Assembly (NCBI RefSeq): GCF_001457035.1
Contig: NZ_KQ758617.1
Coordinates: forward strand, 1,736,001-1,800,000
Reading direction: 5' to 3'
From: Fictibacillus enclensis
Lineage (GTDB): Bacteria > Bacillota > Bacilli > Bacillales > Fictibacillaceae
Length of the DNA stretch: 64,000 nt
Position 1 is the first letter of the stretch; every line of letters begins with the position of its first letter. The position numbers were made by a program, and so were the translations under genes. The notes under the pieces are model-generated. The model was not told the origin of the DNA and made no database searches. It saw only the letters and a program-made list of their open reading frames with translations. Of this stretch, positions 27,046 to 36,567 are shown one piece after another.

Positions 27046-27795
27046 TTAGTTATGGCCCCTCTTTTTTGACGGTTGTGTGACAGCTTGGTTTCGCAGTTGC
27101 TTCACTTCATGAGGCGTCAGCTCTCTAAATTCCCCTGGATTTAGGCCTTTCACGTCCAAAAAAGCATACCGTTCCCTTTTCAGCTTCAGGACCGGATGCC
27201 CAATGGCTTCAAACATTCGCCGTACTTGACGGTTTCTTCCCTCATGGATAGTGAGCTCAATAATAGCCGTCTGCTTTTTCTTGTCTCCCGAAAGGAATTT
27301 AACCCTTGCCGGAGCCGTTTTTCCGTCATCCAGCATGATCCCTCTTTCAAGCTTTTTCAGAACTTCCCGTTCCGGAATTCCTTTTATCTTTGCAATATAG
27401 GTTTTATCCACTTTATATTTCGGGTGCATCAACTCATTGGCAAATGTACCGTCATTGGTCATAATCAGGACACCAGATGTATCATAATCCAGCCGTCCGA
27501 CAGGAAAGATCCGCTCCTCGACGATATCTTGAAAATAATCGGAAACCACCTTTCTTCCTTTATCATCCGAAACTGCCGTAATCACTCCAGATGGCTTGTA
27601 CATTAAAAAGTAAACCGATTGTTCCCTTTCGATTTGCACGCCATTAACTTCAATCCGGTCTTTTCCTGTAACTTTTGTCCCAAGCTCCCGGACAACGGTT
27701 CCGTTGACTTTAACTTTTCCTTCCGTGATTAACTCTTCTGCTTTTCTTCTTGATGTAATGCCGCTTTGGGCAATTACCTTTTGTAAACGTTCCAT
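27046..27795 (-). CDS. rluB: 23S rRNA pseudouridine synthase (RluB family)
   Basis: This 249-residue protein has an N-terminal S4 RNA-binding domain (MERLQKVIAQSGITSRRKAE) and a catalytic domain with the Asp motif in PVGRLDYDTSGVLIMTND near residue 105. The C-terminal HEGRNRQVRRMFEAIGHPV is typical of the RsuA/RluB family. It modifies 23S rRNA. GAGGTG precedes the ATG. Position between resA and spmB matches B. subtilis. Confidence 0.92.
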   Translation of the reverse strand: MERLQKVIAQSGITSRRKAEELITEGKVKVNGTVVRELGTKVTGKDRIEVNGVQIEREQSVYFLMYKPSGVITAVSDDKGRKVVSDYFQDIVEERIFPVGRLDYDTSGVLIMTNDGTFANELMHPKYKVDKTYIAKIKGIPEREVLKKLERGIMLDDGKTAPARVKFLSGDKKKQTAIIELTIHEGRNRQVRRMFEAIGHPVLKLKRERYAFLDVKGLNPGEFRELTPHEVKQLRNQAVTQPSKKRGHN

Positions 27796-27874
27796 GATTT
27801 CACCTCATTTAACATCATACTCTCTCGCCTTCCATTTCACAAGGTCGCAACAGAAAAGCCGGTTTATAAACAAA

Positions 27875-27908
27875 AACACACCGGATGTTTGGTTCCATCC
27901 AGTGTGTT
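27875..27908 (-). terminator. terminator of the spm-dacB operon
   Basis: Arms AACACACCGGATG / CATCCAGTGTGTT (one wobble on the minus-strand RNA), loop TTTGGTTC-like, followed by TTTTGTTT on the minus strand. It begins one base after the spmB stop codon. Confidence 0.88.
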
Positions 27909-28439
27909 CTATGAAAATACGAGACTGACAACCACAATTGAAGCGATAAAACCGACAAGATCAGCCAGCAAACCAACCTTCAGAGCATAGCCCATTTTCC
28001 GGATGCCCACCGCCCCAAAATAGACGGTCAACACGTAAAAGGTTGTATCGGTGCTCCCTTGAATCGTTGAAGCAAGCCGGCCAACAAAGGAGTCAGGGCC
28101 ATGGGAAGCGATCAAATCAGATGTCATGCCAAGCGCCCCGCTTCCGGAAATGGTTCGCATCAGCCCGAGCGGAACAACTTCCCCAGGTACATGCATCCAA
28201 TCAAACAGCGGCTTTCCAAAATCGAGAAGGAGATCAAGCGCTCCTGAAGCCCGGAAAACGGATATCGAAACGAGCATGCCGACCAAATATGGAATCATAG
28301 AGACAGCAAGAGAAAAACCTTCTTTTCCACCTTCCACGAAGGCTTCATAGGTTGGCACCTTCTTGCAGGTGCCGTATAGCAGAATGAATCCGATCAAAAA
28401 AGGAATAAACCATATCGAAAATGAATTTATGAAACTCAT
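27909..28439 (-). CDS. spmB: spore maturation protein B
   Basis: This 176-residue membrane protein has several hydrophobic helices and the nucleoside-recognition/gate domain seen in SpmA/SpmB. Together with SpmA it is required for full dehydration of the spore core in B. subtilis. The motif GSGALGMTSDLI lies mid-protein. It follows spmA by 3 bases and ends the dacB-spmA-spmB operon. Confidence 0.92.
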   Translation of the reverse strand: MSFINSFSIWFIPFLIGFILLYGTCKKVPTYEAFVEGGKEGFSLAVSMIPYLVGMLVSISVFRASGALDLLLDFGKPLFDWMHVPGEVVPLGLMRTISGSGALGMTSDLIASHGPDSFVGRLASTIQGSTDTTFYVLTVYFGAVGIRKMGYALKVGLLADLVGFIASIVVVSLVFS

Positions 28440-28442
28440 ACT

Positions 28443-29036
28443 CTATTTTTTCCCCTTCCGGACGGACCTGTAATAGAAAAAGCGGTCAATAGAAAGTGCG
28501 AACACGGTGGAGACAGCCGTAGCCATCAGTGTTGTCCCTACTATGTCCGTAGGGTTTTGCGAGCCGTAGTTCATCCGGATGGCAATAATAGTCGTAGGAA
28601 TGAGCGTAATGCTCGAAGTGTTAATCGCCAGCAGGGTAATCATGGAGCGGCTCGCTTCGTTTTTCCCCCCGTTTAATAATTTCAGCTGTTCCATAGCCTT
28701 AATGCCCATAGGAGTAGCAGCATTCCCAAGGCCAAAGAGGTTTGCGACCATATTGGATAATATATAGCCAAGCGCCGGATGGCCTTCTGGCACATCTGGA
28801 AAAAGCCGTTTAACGAGCGGGCGGAACAAAAGAGCCAAAAACTCCAGCAGCCCGCCCTTTTCCGCAATTTTCATCAATCCCAGCCAGAAAACAAGGATAC
28901 TGATCATGCCCAGACTGATGGTGACGGCTTCCTGTGCGCTTTTAAAAACGGCTGCATTCACCTTATCCACATTGCCGCTGAAAATCGCGACAATAAACCC
29001 GGTCACCATCATCCCCACCCAGATGTAATTAACCAT
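28443..29036 (-). CDS. spmA: spore maturation protein A
   Basis: This 197-residue multi-pass membrane protein has the NLFGLGNAATPMGIKAME segment typical of SpmA. It acts with SpmB in core dehydration. GGAGGTACTCGTC precedes the ATG, which overlaps the dacB end by 8 bases, indicating coupled translation in the mother-cell operon. Confidence 0.92.
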   Translation of the reverse strand: MVNYIWVGMMVTGFIVAIFSGNVDKVNAAVFKSAQEAVTISLGMISILVFWLGLMKIAEKGGLLEFLALLFRPLVKRLFPDVPEGHPALGYILSNMVANLFGLGNAATPMGIKAMEQLKLLNGGKNEASRSMITLLAINTSSITLIPTTIIAIRMNYGSQNPTDIVGTTLMATAVSTVFALSIDRFFYYRSVRKGKK

Positions 29037-30198
29037 GACGAGTACCTCCGTTTATCGCGAACAATGAGGCAACCATCTGTTTAAACACATTCCAGATACT
29101 CCTGTCTTCCTTCACCAGGCCTTTCCCTTCATAAAACAAAGGAAGATTACCAATGATTTGGTCTCCAAGCATCACCTTCATTTTGCCAATTGGTTTAGGC
29201 ACTGCTCCCTTTTTCCATTTTCCTCCTTTTGGCGGCTGATACAGATTCACCGATTTTTGGATCTCCCTTTTCTCCCCCTTCATCAAGGGGTAATTGAGGT
29301 CCCTTGCCGCTTCAATTTTATTTTCATACGCTTTAAGCTTAATCCCGTCTACAACCCCTTTTTTAACGAGGCTGGTCAGCTTGAACGTCCGGTACCCCCA
29401 GTTAAACATGGCAGAGTGATCTTCCCAGTCATTGGGATCATTCAACGTAACGGCGATCAGCCCCATGTCGTCCTTTTTGGCGGTGGATACAAGGGTGCGT
29501 TTAGCAAGCTTTGTATAGCCCGTTTTTCCGCCAGTGGAATAGGGGTACAGCTTCAGCATTTTATTTTTATTCCTCCAGACCCGTTCCCATTTCTCGCCTT
29601 CTTGTGGCGACCGGTACATAACAGAGGAGGAAATCTCCCTGAACTTTTCATTTTCCATCGCATACCGGGTAAGCAGCGCCATATCATAGGCGGAGGAATA
29701 ATGGTCATCGTGGTCATCAAGACCATGCGGATTTCTGAACAGGGTGTTCTTCATTCCGATTTCACGGGCTTTTTGATTCATCATATAAACGAACCCATCC
29801 ATACTGCCGCCCACATATTCGGCGATGGCCACAGCTGAATCATTGCCTGAACGGAGAATCAATCCATATACGAGATCATTCAGGGAAATATGCTCCCCCG
29901 GTTTTAAATAGAGAGAAGAACCTTCCGTCCGTGTCGCCCTATCACTGATGGTGACACGGTCAGATAGCTTGCCCGATTCAATGGCAAGGATCGCTGTCAT
30001 GATCTTGGTAATGCTTGCAATGCGCATGGGACGGTGTTCATTGCGGGCATAAAGAATCCTTCCTGATTCCTGTTCCATTAAAATAGCGGCCCTAGCTGAT
30101 ACACCAGGCCCTGCAGCTTTTACTTGAGGAAGCATGCAGGTCATCAGAAGTGCAGCCACTATAATAAGCATTGTCCATTTTTTCGTTGAATAGCGCAT
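29029..30198 (-). CDS. dacB: sporulation D-alanyl-D-alanine carboxypeptidase DacB (PBP5*)
   Basis: This 389-residue protein has a signal peptide (about residues 1-28) and the three active-site motifs of low-molecular-weight penicillin-binding proteins: SITK near 64, SGN near 117 and KTG in TGGKTGYTK near 220, then a C-terminal beta domain. In B. subtilis the sigma-E-expressed DacB trims cortex stem peptides. It heads the dacB-spmA-spmB operon here as there. Confidence 0.93.
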   Translation of the reverse strand: MRYSTKKWTMLIIVAALLMTCMLPQVKAAGPGVSARAAILMEQESGRILYARNEHRPMRIASITKIMTAILAIESGKLSDRVTISDRATRTEGSSLYLKPGEHISLNDLVYGLILRSGNDSAVAIAEYVGGSMDGFVYMMNQKAREIGMKNTLFRNPHGLDDHDDHYSSAYDMALLTRYAMENEKFREISSSVMYRSPQEGEKWERVWRNKNKMLKLYPYSTGGKTGYTKLAKRTLVSTAKKDDMGLIAVTLNDPNDWEDHSAMFNWGYRTFKLTSLVKKGVVDGIKLKAYENKIEAARDLNYPLMKGEKREIQKSVNLYQPPKGGKWKKGAVPKPIGKMKVMLGDQIIGNLPLFYEGKGLVKEDRSIWNVFKQMVASLFAINGGTRHG

Positions 30199-30272
30199 GG
30201 TATCCCGTCCTTAGTTGTTTTGTACAAGTTTATGCAAAAAACGGACGGTTATGATTGGTAAATTCTTTCCAG

Positions 30273-30830
30273 TCAGCGATCATCGCCTGGCAGGAACCGA
30301 TGCTTCCCCTCAAAATGGGCGTTATAATTGGTTGCCTTCTGCAATGCCTTTTCTTCTTCCGGTATTCGGACAGACAGAATAACCGCATTTAAAATGAGAA
30401 AGAGCACCATTGTGAAATAGGCTTGAAACACTAAAGGAATCGTAATAATTTCAAGGGTAACGATGACATAGTTTGGATGTCTTATATATTTGTATGGTCC
30501 TTTGGCCACCACATGAGCACCGGGCAATATAATGATCTTCGTATTCCAGAAATGGCCTAAAGAGGAGATGCACCAAACACGAGCGCATTGGGCAAGAAGA
30601 AATAGTGAAAAAGGGATCCACCACCAAAATGCCGGTTGTTTATTAAACAAAAGTACTTCCACTAAAAACGAAATAAAAAAACACGTATGTATGCCGACCA
30701 TCCATTTGTAGTGTTCCCGTCCTGCTTCAAAAGCTCCTTTGGAAAGCAGGTATTTTTCATTTTTTCTGGCAATCAAAAGTTCTGCAAGCCGTTGAATCAC
30801 CAGCACTGCAAAAAAAATCCAGAACAGCAT
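30273..30830 (-). CDS. bpsB: isoprenylcysteine-methyltransferase-family enzyme BpsB (YpbQ)
   Basis: This 185-residue membrane protein has four or five helices and the ICMT-type SAM-binding C-terminal motif (GPYKYIRHPNYVIV near residue 108, then EEEKALQK near 155). In B. subtilis BpsB O-methylates alkylpyrones made by the type III polyketide synthase BpsA. The gene lies 16 bases after bpsA, supporting the same pair. Confidence 0.85.
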   Translation of the reverse strand: MLFWIFFAVLVIQRLAELLIARKNEKYLLSKGAFEAGREHYKWMVGIHTCFFISFLVEVLLFNKQPAFWWWIPFSLFLLAQCARVWCISSLGHFWNTKIIILPGAHVVAKGPYKYIRHPNYVIVTLEIITIPLVFQAYFTMVLFLILNAVILSVRIPEEEKALQKATNYNAHFEGKHRFLPGDDR

Positions 30831-30846
30831 GGATCCGCCCCCTTTT

Positions 30847-31935
30847 TTATCTCCATTGTATATAAAGCAATTCAGATGAAAATCCCGGTCCCAGCGCAGC
30901 CATTAGACCGGTATCCCCTCTTTCAGGCATTCTTGCCATAAAACGTTCCATCACATAAAAGACCGTAGCGGATGACATGTTCCCAAATTCCTGAAGGACA
31001 GCCTTGGAGACATCCGATTTCTCAAGAGGCATGTCCAAAGCATCCACATAGGCATCCAGCACTTTCTTTCCGCCGGGGTGAGCAATAAAATGACGAATAT
31101 CACGGCCGGTAAGGGCATTGCGTTCAAGAAATTGATCCACATTGGGCTTCAGCCAGCCACGAATGATGTTAGGAATGTCACGGGAAAACACGACATACAA
31201 TCCGTTGTCTTTTACATCCCATCCCATCACCTCTTCAGAGTTTGGCATGAGGGTTGACATGGTATCTCTCACTTCCGGCACAGCGTCTAGAGATGAGGCG
31301 CTCCTCGCCTCAGATTCATCCCCGCAAAGCAAGGCGCAGCCTACTCCATCCGAAAATAGTGACGTGCCCACCAGGTTGCTTTTACTTTGATCATCATGCT
31401 GAAACGTCAGACTGCAAAGTTCCACACTCAGCACAAGCACGTTGGCGTCCGGAAACGCTTTGCAATACTCATAAGCTCTTGAAAACCCGGAAGCCCCGCC
31501 TGCACAGCCAAGACCCCAGATCGGGATTCTCTTGGTATGCGGGGAAAACGGCAATTTATTCATAATCCTGGCCTCGATGCTCGGTGTGGCTATGCCTGAA
31601 CTGGAAATAAAGAAGATAGCATCAATTTCATGATAATCAATCGGACGGTTTAAAAACGGAGATTCCTGCAAGCACTTTCGAATGGCCCGGCCGCCAAACC
31701 GGGTCGCACTCTCGATATATGAGTCATTTTTCTCCTGCAGAGAGTGGGGTTCGGCAAACCATTCGATCGGCTTGGCGAAATAGCGCGTTTTGATTTCTCC
31801 ATTATGAAAGACTTTCAAAAGCCGTTCAATGTCCTTAAACGAGCGGCGAAATAAGCCTCTTGCAAATTCAAGTGTTTGTTCCTGTTCCAGTTTGTGGGGC
31901 AGGTTTGTTGTTTGGACGGATAGAATTTTAGGCAT
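30847..31935 (-). CDS. bpsA: type III polyketide synthase BpsA (chalcone-synthase-like)
   Basis: This 362-residue thiolase-fold synthase makes alkylpyrones from acyl-CoA starters and malonyl-CoA in B. subtilis. The catalytic Cys is in GLGCAGGASGFSR near residue 144, the His in FIAHPGGKKVLDA near 271 and the Asn in FGNMSSATVFYV near 304. The ATG at 31935 has GGAGGTTCG upstream; a 32-codon extension is rejected. In B. subtilis the bps pair is found elsewhere; here it stands between dacB and the scp genes. Confidence 0.9.
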   Translation of the reverse strand: MPKILSVQTTNLPHKLEQEQTLEFARGLFRRSFKDIERLLKVFHNGEIKTRYFAKPIEWFAEPHSLQEKNDSYIESATRFGGRAIRKCLQESPFLNRPIDYHEIDAIFFISSSGIATPSIEARIMNKLPFSPHTKRIPIWGLGCAGGASGFSRAYEYCKAFPDANVLVLSVELCSLTFQHDDQSKSNLVGTSLFSDGVGCALLCGDESEARSASSLDAVPEVRDTMSTLMPNSEEVMGWDVKDNGLYVVFSRDIPNIIRGWLKPNVDQFLERNALTGRDIRHFIAHPGGKKVLDAYVDALDMPLEKSDVSKAVLQEFGNMSSATVFYVMERFMARMPERGDTGLMAALGPGFSSELLYIQWR

Positions 31936-32003
31936 GAACGAACCTCCGAATAAGTAGTTATATGAGTTTTCCCTTTTTCCTTTCCTTTTACGCTTGTAAA
32001 TAG

Positions 32004-32029
32004 AAAAAAGCCCCCTGTTTAAAGGAGGC
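32004..32029 (-). terminator. terminator with the stop codon of the upstream gene in its loop
   Basis: On the minus strand GCCTCCT / AGGGGGC (one wobble) is followed by TTTTTT. The 5' arm encodes the final Cys-Leu-Leu of the preceding gene, and its TAA (32019-32021) is in the loop. Confidence 0.85.
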
Positions 32030-32408
32030 ATTCTTTAGGATTTGACTTATGCTGTTCCAACTGGACCCAGATCTTTTTCACTTTGTTCCAGTCAAGATTC
32101 TGAAACAGAATAGAGAATTGATCCTGATTATTGACATATACTTTCCGGCGTTCAAGATAGCCATCCGCCTGCATCAGGCAGGCAAGAGCAGCAATGTCCT
32201 TCACAGCGAGCTGCTCTCCATTTTCCATCGTGAGCTGCTCTGTGAGATCCGGCAATTGTTCTTCTAGAAATCTCACATACAGCAACTCAAAGGAACGGTC
32301 CTTCCCCTGATGGGTATACTTGACTTCCGAACGGTTAAAAAGGTCCTCAGGGGAATTAGACTTTGCTTTTTGCAGCTCATATCCGGCAAATGATCGAATT
32401 TCCAACAA
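32019..32408 (-). CDS. conserved hypothetical protein at the ypuI position
   Basis: This 129-residue soluble protein starts at one of two adjacent TTG codons (32408 or 32405), with GGAG 8-11 bases upstream. It follows scpB by 15 bases and is therefore probably in the scpAB transcript. In B. subtilis ypuI (about 180 residues, DUF3907) holds this position; I cannot confirm homology by eye, and this protein is shorter. No catalytic motif or membrane segment is visible. Confidence 0.6.
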   Translation of the reverse strand: MLEIRSFAGYELQKAKSNSPEDLFNRSEVKYTHQGKDRSFELLYVRFLEEQLPDLTEQLTMENGEQLAVKDIAALACLMQADGYLERRKVYVNNQDQFSILFQNLDWNKVKKIWVQLEQHKSNPKECLL

Positions 32409-32423
32409 ATCCTCAGCTCCTTT

Positions 32424-33011
32424 TCATTCATCCATGGTTTCCTGAAACTTTGAAAAAAACAAGTCTGCTTCCTCTTCAATGGACCCGTCATTGACCTGCT
32501 CAGGAAGTGGGGGAAGTTCTTCGAGGGACTTCAAGCCGAAATGTTCAAGAAAACTCTTGGTCGTTCCGTACAAAATGGCACGCCCTGTTCCCTCAGCCCT
32601 GCCCATCTCGGCGATCAATCCCTTCGATGAGAGAGTCTGCAGCGGTTTTTCAGTTTTTACCCCTCTTACTTCTTCAATCTCTGCCCGGGTGATGGGCTGT
32701 TTATAGGCGATGATGGCCAGTGATTCAAGGGCGGCCTGGGATAAACTGGTGTGTGACGGAGCTGCGACCAGCCGCTCGTAATAAGATGCATGCTCACGCT
32801 TTGTCACAAATTGATAGGAACCGGCGATTTCTATAATTTCCATTCCTCTTGAGCCCGACCGATAGTCATTGAGCAGTTCTTCTAGCAGTGCTTCAACTTC
32901 TGTCAAGCTAACCTGCAGAACATCTGCCATCTGCTTTTTGTCAATGCCCTCCTCTCCGGATACAAAGATCAGTCCTTCAATGACTGCTTTCTGTTCTGCT
33001 GATTGCTTCAA
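32424..33011 (-). CDS. scpB: segregation and condensation protein B
   Basis: This 195-residue protein has two winged-helix domains and an acidic C-terminus. ScpB dimerises, binds ScpA and helps the Smc condensin compact and separate chromosomes. The motif [20 protein letters not shown] (near residue 95) is typical. Its TTG start overlaps the scpA stop by 4 bases (TTGA), indicating coupled translation. Confidence 0.95.
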   Translation of the reverse strand: MKQSAEQKAVIEGLIFVSGEEGIDKKQMADVLQVSLTEVEALLEELLNDYRSGSRGMEIIEIAGSYQFVTKREHASYYERLVAAPSHTSLSQAALESLAIIAYKQPITRAEIEEVRGVKTEKPLQTLSSKGLIAEMGRAEGTGRAILYGTTKSFLEHFGLKSLEELPPLPEQVNDGSIEEEADLFFSKFQETMDE

Positions 33012-33760
33012 ACTTCATTCTCCTTTGGTGCATAAATAAAGATTTCGCTAAAGTTATCTTCTTGCTCGCATTCTACTTCTTTCGTTTTCATAAGCTCCAG
33101 GACAGCGAGAAACGTAACAACAAGGTGCTCCCTGCTCGAAGTGGTAAACAGCTCTGAAAATTTCTTTCTGCCCGAGGTTCTGATGTCCTGAATGATTTGC
33201 TGCATCCGCGTTTCAATCGGAATTTCCTGACGCTCAATGGTCGTCTTTCTTGGAACCCTCTCCATTTTTTTCGCAAAGATTTTCTGCATGGCCGCCAGCA
33301 TATCATAAATCGTTACATTGGCAACAGGATTCAGGGCTTCCTCCTCATTTTCATAGGAAGTGAGATCCATTGGCTCTCTGGTGAAAATCATGCTTCTCGC
33401 CGTTTCCTTTTCTTTCAAATCATGCGCTGCCTGTTTAAATTTCCTGTATTCCACCAGTCTTCGTACCAAATCCTCCCGCGGGTCGTCATCCTCATCCAGA
33501 TCAAGCTGATCATCGGAATCGAGAACTTCCTGTTTGGGAAGAAGCATTTTGCTTTTGATGGCAAGCAGTGTAGCAGCCATTACCAAATATTCGCTGGCTA
33601 CATCCAGTTTTAATTCCTGCATGGTATGTATATAATTCATATATTGTTCCGTTATGACCGCGACCGGGATATCATAAATGTCAATTTCATACGTACCAAT
33701 AAGATGCAGAAGCAGATCCAGAGGACCTTCAAAAGCATCTATCTTCACGCTGTATTTCAT
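33008..33760 (-). CDS. scpA: segregation and condensation protein A (kleisin)
   Basis: This 250-residue kleisin bridges the Smc heads. The N-terminal [12 protein letters not shown] motif is at residues 9-20, a helical linker with acidic patch lies around 90-105, and the C-terminal winged helix with [19 protein letters not shown] ends the protein. It is the first gene of scpA-scpB-(ypuI position). Confidence 0.95.
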   Translation of the reverse strand: MKYSVKIDAFEGPLDLLLHLIGTYEIDIYDIPVAVITEQYMNYIHTMQELKLDVASEYLVMAATLLAIKSKMLLPKQEVLDSDDQLDLDEDDDPREDLVRRLVEYRKFKQAAHDLKEKETARSMIFTREPMDLTSYENEEEALNPVANVTIYDMLAAMQKIFAKKMERVPRKTTIERQEIPIETRMQQIIQDIRTSGRKKFSELFTTSSREHLVVTFLAVLELMKTKEVECEQEDNFSEIFIYAPKENEV

Positions 33761-33886
33761 TCTCGCAACCTCTGTTTCTACAATGTATCTTGTATCGGAA
33801 TTATACCATATTTTAAAGGGAGTTCCTTTTTTGCTTTCTCTTTTTTTAGTAGAATAAAGAAGAACCTGTCCGAAGGAGGACCTTCA

Positions 33887-34405
33887 ATGTACCCTGAAGC
33901 TTATATTGACTTTCTGGCATACTTTCATGGAACAAGGGATTATTTCGAGTGCCATGAAGTCCTCGAAGAACACTGGAAAAAAGAAGGCATGCAAAATGAC
34001 GTCTGGGTGGGCCTGATTCAGATTGCTGTCTCCCTTTATCATCAACGAAGGAGCAACTATGAAGGGGCGCGCAGAATGATGGAAAGTGCTATTAAACACC
34101 TTAACGGCCAAAAAGATAACCTTACAGAACTGGGTCTTGATCATTCCCTGTTGCTTGATCAGTTAAAAAAACGGCTCAGTGATATCTCCACCCGCAGCCC
34201 CTACACCGACATGAATCTTCCTGTTACAGACGAGGGTCTTCTTGATGTGTGCTGCCAATCCATAATGAAACATGGTTCCTTATGGGGAGCTGTGAGCGAT
34301 ATGGATAATGACCAGATTATCCACAAACACCGGACCCGGGACCGCAGCGAAATCATTCGTGAGCGGGAAGCACAAAAAAAACGAAAAAACAAAACAGCGG
34401 AATAA
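33887..34405 (+). CDS. ypuF: DUF309 protein YpuF
   Basis: This 172-residue protein has the DUF309 signature FHGTRDYFECHEVLEEHWK near its N-terminus (residues 11-29), with conserved HE..E..W residues, and a basic C-terminal tail. AAGGAGGA lies 7 bases before the ATG at 33887; longer upstream frames lack a site. It is the only plus-strand gene here, divergent from scpA as in B. subtilis. Function is unknown. Confidence 0.85.
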   Translation: MYPEAYIDFLAYFHGTRDYFECHEVLEEHWKKEGMQNDVWVGLIQIAVSLYHQRRSNYEGARRMMESAIKHLNGQKDNLTELGLDHSLLLDQLKKRLSDISTRSPYTDMNLPVTDEGLLDVCCQSIMKHGSLWGAVSDMDNDQIIHKHRTRDRSEIIREREAQKKRKNKTAE

Positions 34406-34422
34406 GAAAATGGAAACAAATA

Positions 34423-34450
34423 AAAAAGCCTCCTAAAATGGAGGCTTTTT
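34423..34450. terminator. bidirectional terminator between ypuF and ppiB
   Basis: Perfect 11-bp stem AAAAAGCCTCC / GGAGGCTTTTT with loop TAAAAT, between the convergent ends of ypuF and ppiB. Confidence 0.93.
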
Positions 34451-34456
34451 CTGCTA

Positions 34457-34891
34457 TTATTCTTCCCAGACTTTGACTTCTTTCATGACATCGCCTTGCT
34501 TGATGCGAAGCACGGTATCCATGCCTTCTGTCACTTGTCCGAAAACGGTATGAACACCGTTCAAATGAGGCTGCGGCTCATGTACAATGAAGAACTGGCT
34601 TCCGCCTGTGTCTTTTCCTGCGTGCGCCATGGATAATGAACCAGCGACATGCTTGTGAGGGTTTCCTTCGGTTTCACATTTAATGGTATACCCAGGGCCG
34701 CCTGCCCCTGTTCCCGTAGGATCTCCGCCTTGTGCTACAAAGCCGGGAATAACACGGTGGAAAGTTACCCCATTATAAAACCCTTCGTTTGCAAGCTTTT
34801 CAAAGTTTGCTACCGTTCCGGGTGCTTCTTCCGGAAACAGCTCGATTGATATTTTTTCTCCGTTTTCAAATTCAATTGAACCTTTTTTCAT
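34457..34891 (-). CDS. ppiB: cyclophilin-type peptidyl-prolyl isomerase
   Basis: This 144-residue cytoplasmic cyclophilin catalyses cis-trans isomerisation of proline bonds. The family motifs [21 protein letters not shown] (residues near 44-64) and [21 protein letters not shown] are present. GGAGGTAATATAC precedes the ATG. It follows lysA on the same strand, after about 70 bases. Confidence 0.96.
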   Translation of the reverse strand: MKKGSIEFENGEKISIELFPEEAPGTVANFEKLANEGFYNGVTFHRVIPGFVAQGGDPTGTGAGGPGYTIKCETEGNPHKHVAGSLSMAHAGKDTGGSQFFIVHEPQPHLNGVHTVFGQVTEGMDTVLRIKQGDVMKEVKVWEE

Positions 34892-34963
34892 GTATATTAC
34901 CTCCTGAATTCAGCATACTTCCTTATTTTATGCTTTTTTTGGCCGAGCGTCCAGTGAGCTTGA

Positions 34964-36292
34964 TTAATTACCGGCCAATACGCCGTTTTTTAACGGCAGG
35001 TCCAGCCTTAGCAGGTCTTCATAGGTTTCTCTTTTGACGACGAGCTGTTCTTCTCCATTTTCCGCAAATACAACCGCAGGCCTTGGAATACGATTGTAGT
35101 TGTTGGACATGGAATAGCCATAGGCCCCTGTACAGAATACAGCAAGGTAATCACCGGTTTGCGCTTCGGGCAGAAGAATATCCCATATGAGCATATCCCC
35201 GGATTCGCAGCATTTCCCTGCAATAGACACCTTTTTTGTTCCTTTTTCTCGCGCCCGGTTGGCAAGTGCCGCTTCATATTGGGCCTGATATAGTGCAGGT
35301 CTGATATTATCGCTCATCCCTCCGTCTACTGCCACATAATGCCTGACCGAAGGAATATCCTTTTGTGAGCCGACCGAATAGATGGTGGTTCCTGCGTCAC
35401 CAACGAGCGAACGGCCGGGTTCAATCCAGATTTCAGGTACTGAAACTGAATTTGAAGCAGATAGTCGTGTCACTTCACCGATCATCGCTTCAATGTATTC
35501 TTTGGGCTCGAGCGGTTCATCTGCCTCTGTATAACGAATCCCAAATCCACCACCAAGATTTAACACTTTGGGAAAAAAGGACAATTCATTGTTCCATTTG
35601 GCAAGGTAATCATACAGTTTCTGAATGGCCAGAATGAAACCCGCTGTTTCAAAAATTTGCGAACCGATATGAAAATGAACCCCAAGAAGGGTAATCGCAT
35701 CTGAATCCAGTGCTTCAATCACTGCTTTTTCCGCCTGGCCATTCTGAAGGTCGAAACCAAACTTTGAATCTTCCTGTCCCGTTAGAATATATTCATGCGT
35801 ATGAGCCTCGATACCAGGAGTGATTCTAAGAAGAATGGACGTTTGTGTATTCATTTTGTCACAGAGCTCATTAAGCATGCGCAGCTCATGAAAATTATCC
35901 ACAACAAAGCATCCGATTCCGGACTTCAAGGCATATTGTAGCTCATCATAGCTTTTATTGTTGCCATGAAAATGGATGCGTTCTGCAGGAAATCCAGCAG
36001 CAAGAGCTGTATAAAGCTCTCCCCCGGAAACAACATCCAGGCTTAAGCCTTCCTCTGCCACCAGCTGGACCTGCGCAAGGCAGGAAAATGCTTTGCTCGC
36101 ATAAGCCACTTGGGCTTTTATGCCTTGTTCCTCAAACGCTTTTTTAAACGATCTTGCGCGTTGCCTGATCAATTCCACATCGTAAATATAAAGCGGTGTT
36201 CCGTATTTTTGTGCCAGCTGAACCGTGTCCAGCCCGCCGATCGTCAAATGATTGTCTTCATTAATCGAGCTTGTGCCATGTAAGTACATCAT
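34964..36292 (-). CDS. lysA: diaminopimelate decarboxylase
   Basis: This 442-residue PLP enzyme decarboxylates meso-diaminopimelate to L-lysine, the last step of lysine synthesis. The PLP Lys is in VAYASKAFSC near residue 62; NLGGGFGI near 232, EPGRSLVGDAGT near 295 and CESGDML (active-site Cys) near 361 complete the active site. GGGGAGATT precedes the ATG. A lysine riboswitch with terminator lies directly upstream, so the gene is expected to be off when lysine is plentiful. Confidence 0.96.
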   Translation of the reverse strand: MMYLHGTSSINEDNHLTIGGLDTVQLAQKYGTPLYIYDVELIRQRARSFKKAFEEQGIKAQVAYASKAFSCLAQVQLVAEEGLSLDVVSGGELYTALAAGFPAERIHFHGNNKSYDELQYALKSGIGCFVVDNFHELRMLNELCDKMNTQTSILLRITPGIEAHTHEYILTGQEDSKFGFDLQNGQAEKAVIEALDSDAITLLGVHFHIGSQIFETAGFILAIQKLYDYLAKWNNELSFFPKVLNLGGGFGIRYTEADEPLEPKEYIEAMIGEVTRLSASNSVSVPEIWIEPGRSLVGDAGTTIYSVGSQKDIPSVRHYVAVDGGMSDNIRPALYQAQYEAALANRAREKGTKKVSIAGKCCESGDMLIWDILLPEAQTGDYLAVFCTGAYGYSMSNNYNRIPRPAVVFAENGEEQLVVKRETYEDLLRLDLPLKNGVLAGN

Positions 36293-36331
36293 AATCTCCC
36301 CTTTTCTATCCTGCAGAGATTCTTTTCCGAC

Positions 36332-36375
36332 GAAAAAAACAAAGACAGCCCATGTATAAGGTACACTGGCTGTCT
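36332..36375 (-). terminator. riboswitch-controlled terminator before lysA
   Basis: On the minus strand arms AGACAGCCAGTGTA / TACATGGGCTGTCT (two internal mismatches) are followed by GTTTTTTTCG. It lies between the lysine aptamer and lysA and is the likely expression platform. Confidence 0.85.
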
Positions 36376-36396
36376 ACTACCGTACCCCCATTTGCC

Positions 36397-36567
36397 GGAA
36401 TAGTTCTCCACTGCAAGCATTGCAGTGACAGTCCGCTGTCTGTTCGGCAGCGGCCCAGCATGAGAATGGATGGATCATTCCCACACTTCGGCAAATTGGC
36501 CTTTAAAATGATTTCATCATGTCCATTCACTCCATCATCCTACTCATCCGCTTTGCGCCTCTACCCC
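36397..36567 (-). ncRNA. lysine riboswitch (L-box) upstream of lysA
   Basis: The roughly 270 bases between spoVAF and the lysA terminator are explained by an L-box aptamer of about 171 nt. On the minus strand the closing helix P1 pairs GGGGTAG (36561-36567) with CTATTCC (36397-36403). The conserved blocks follow in order: GTAGAGGCGC, GATGAGTAGGATGATGGAG, GCCGAAG, CATGCTGGGC, CTGTCACTGCAA and TGGAGAACTATTCC. Their order and spacing agree with the B. subtilis lysC leader. Lysine binding should favour the downstream terminator. Confidence 0.9.
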
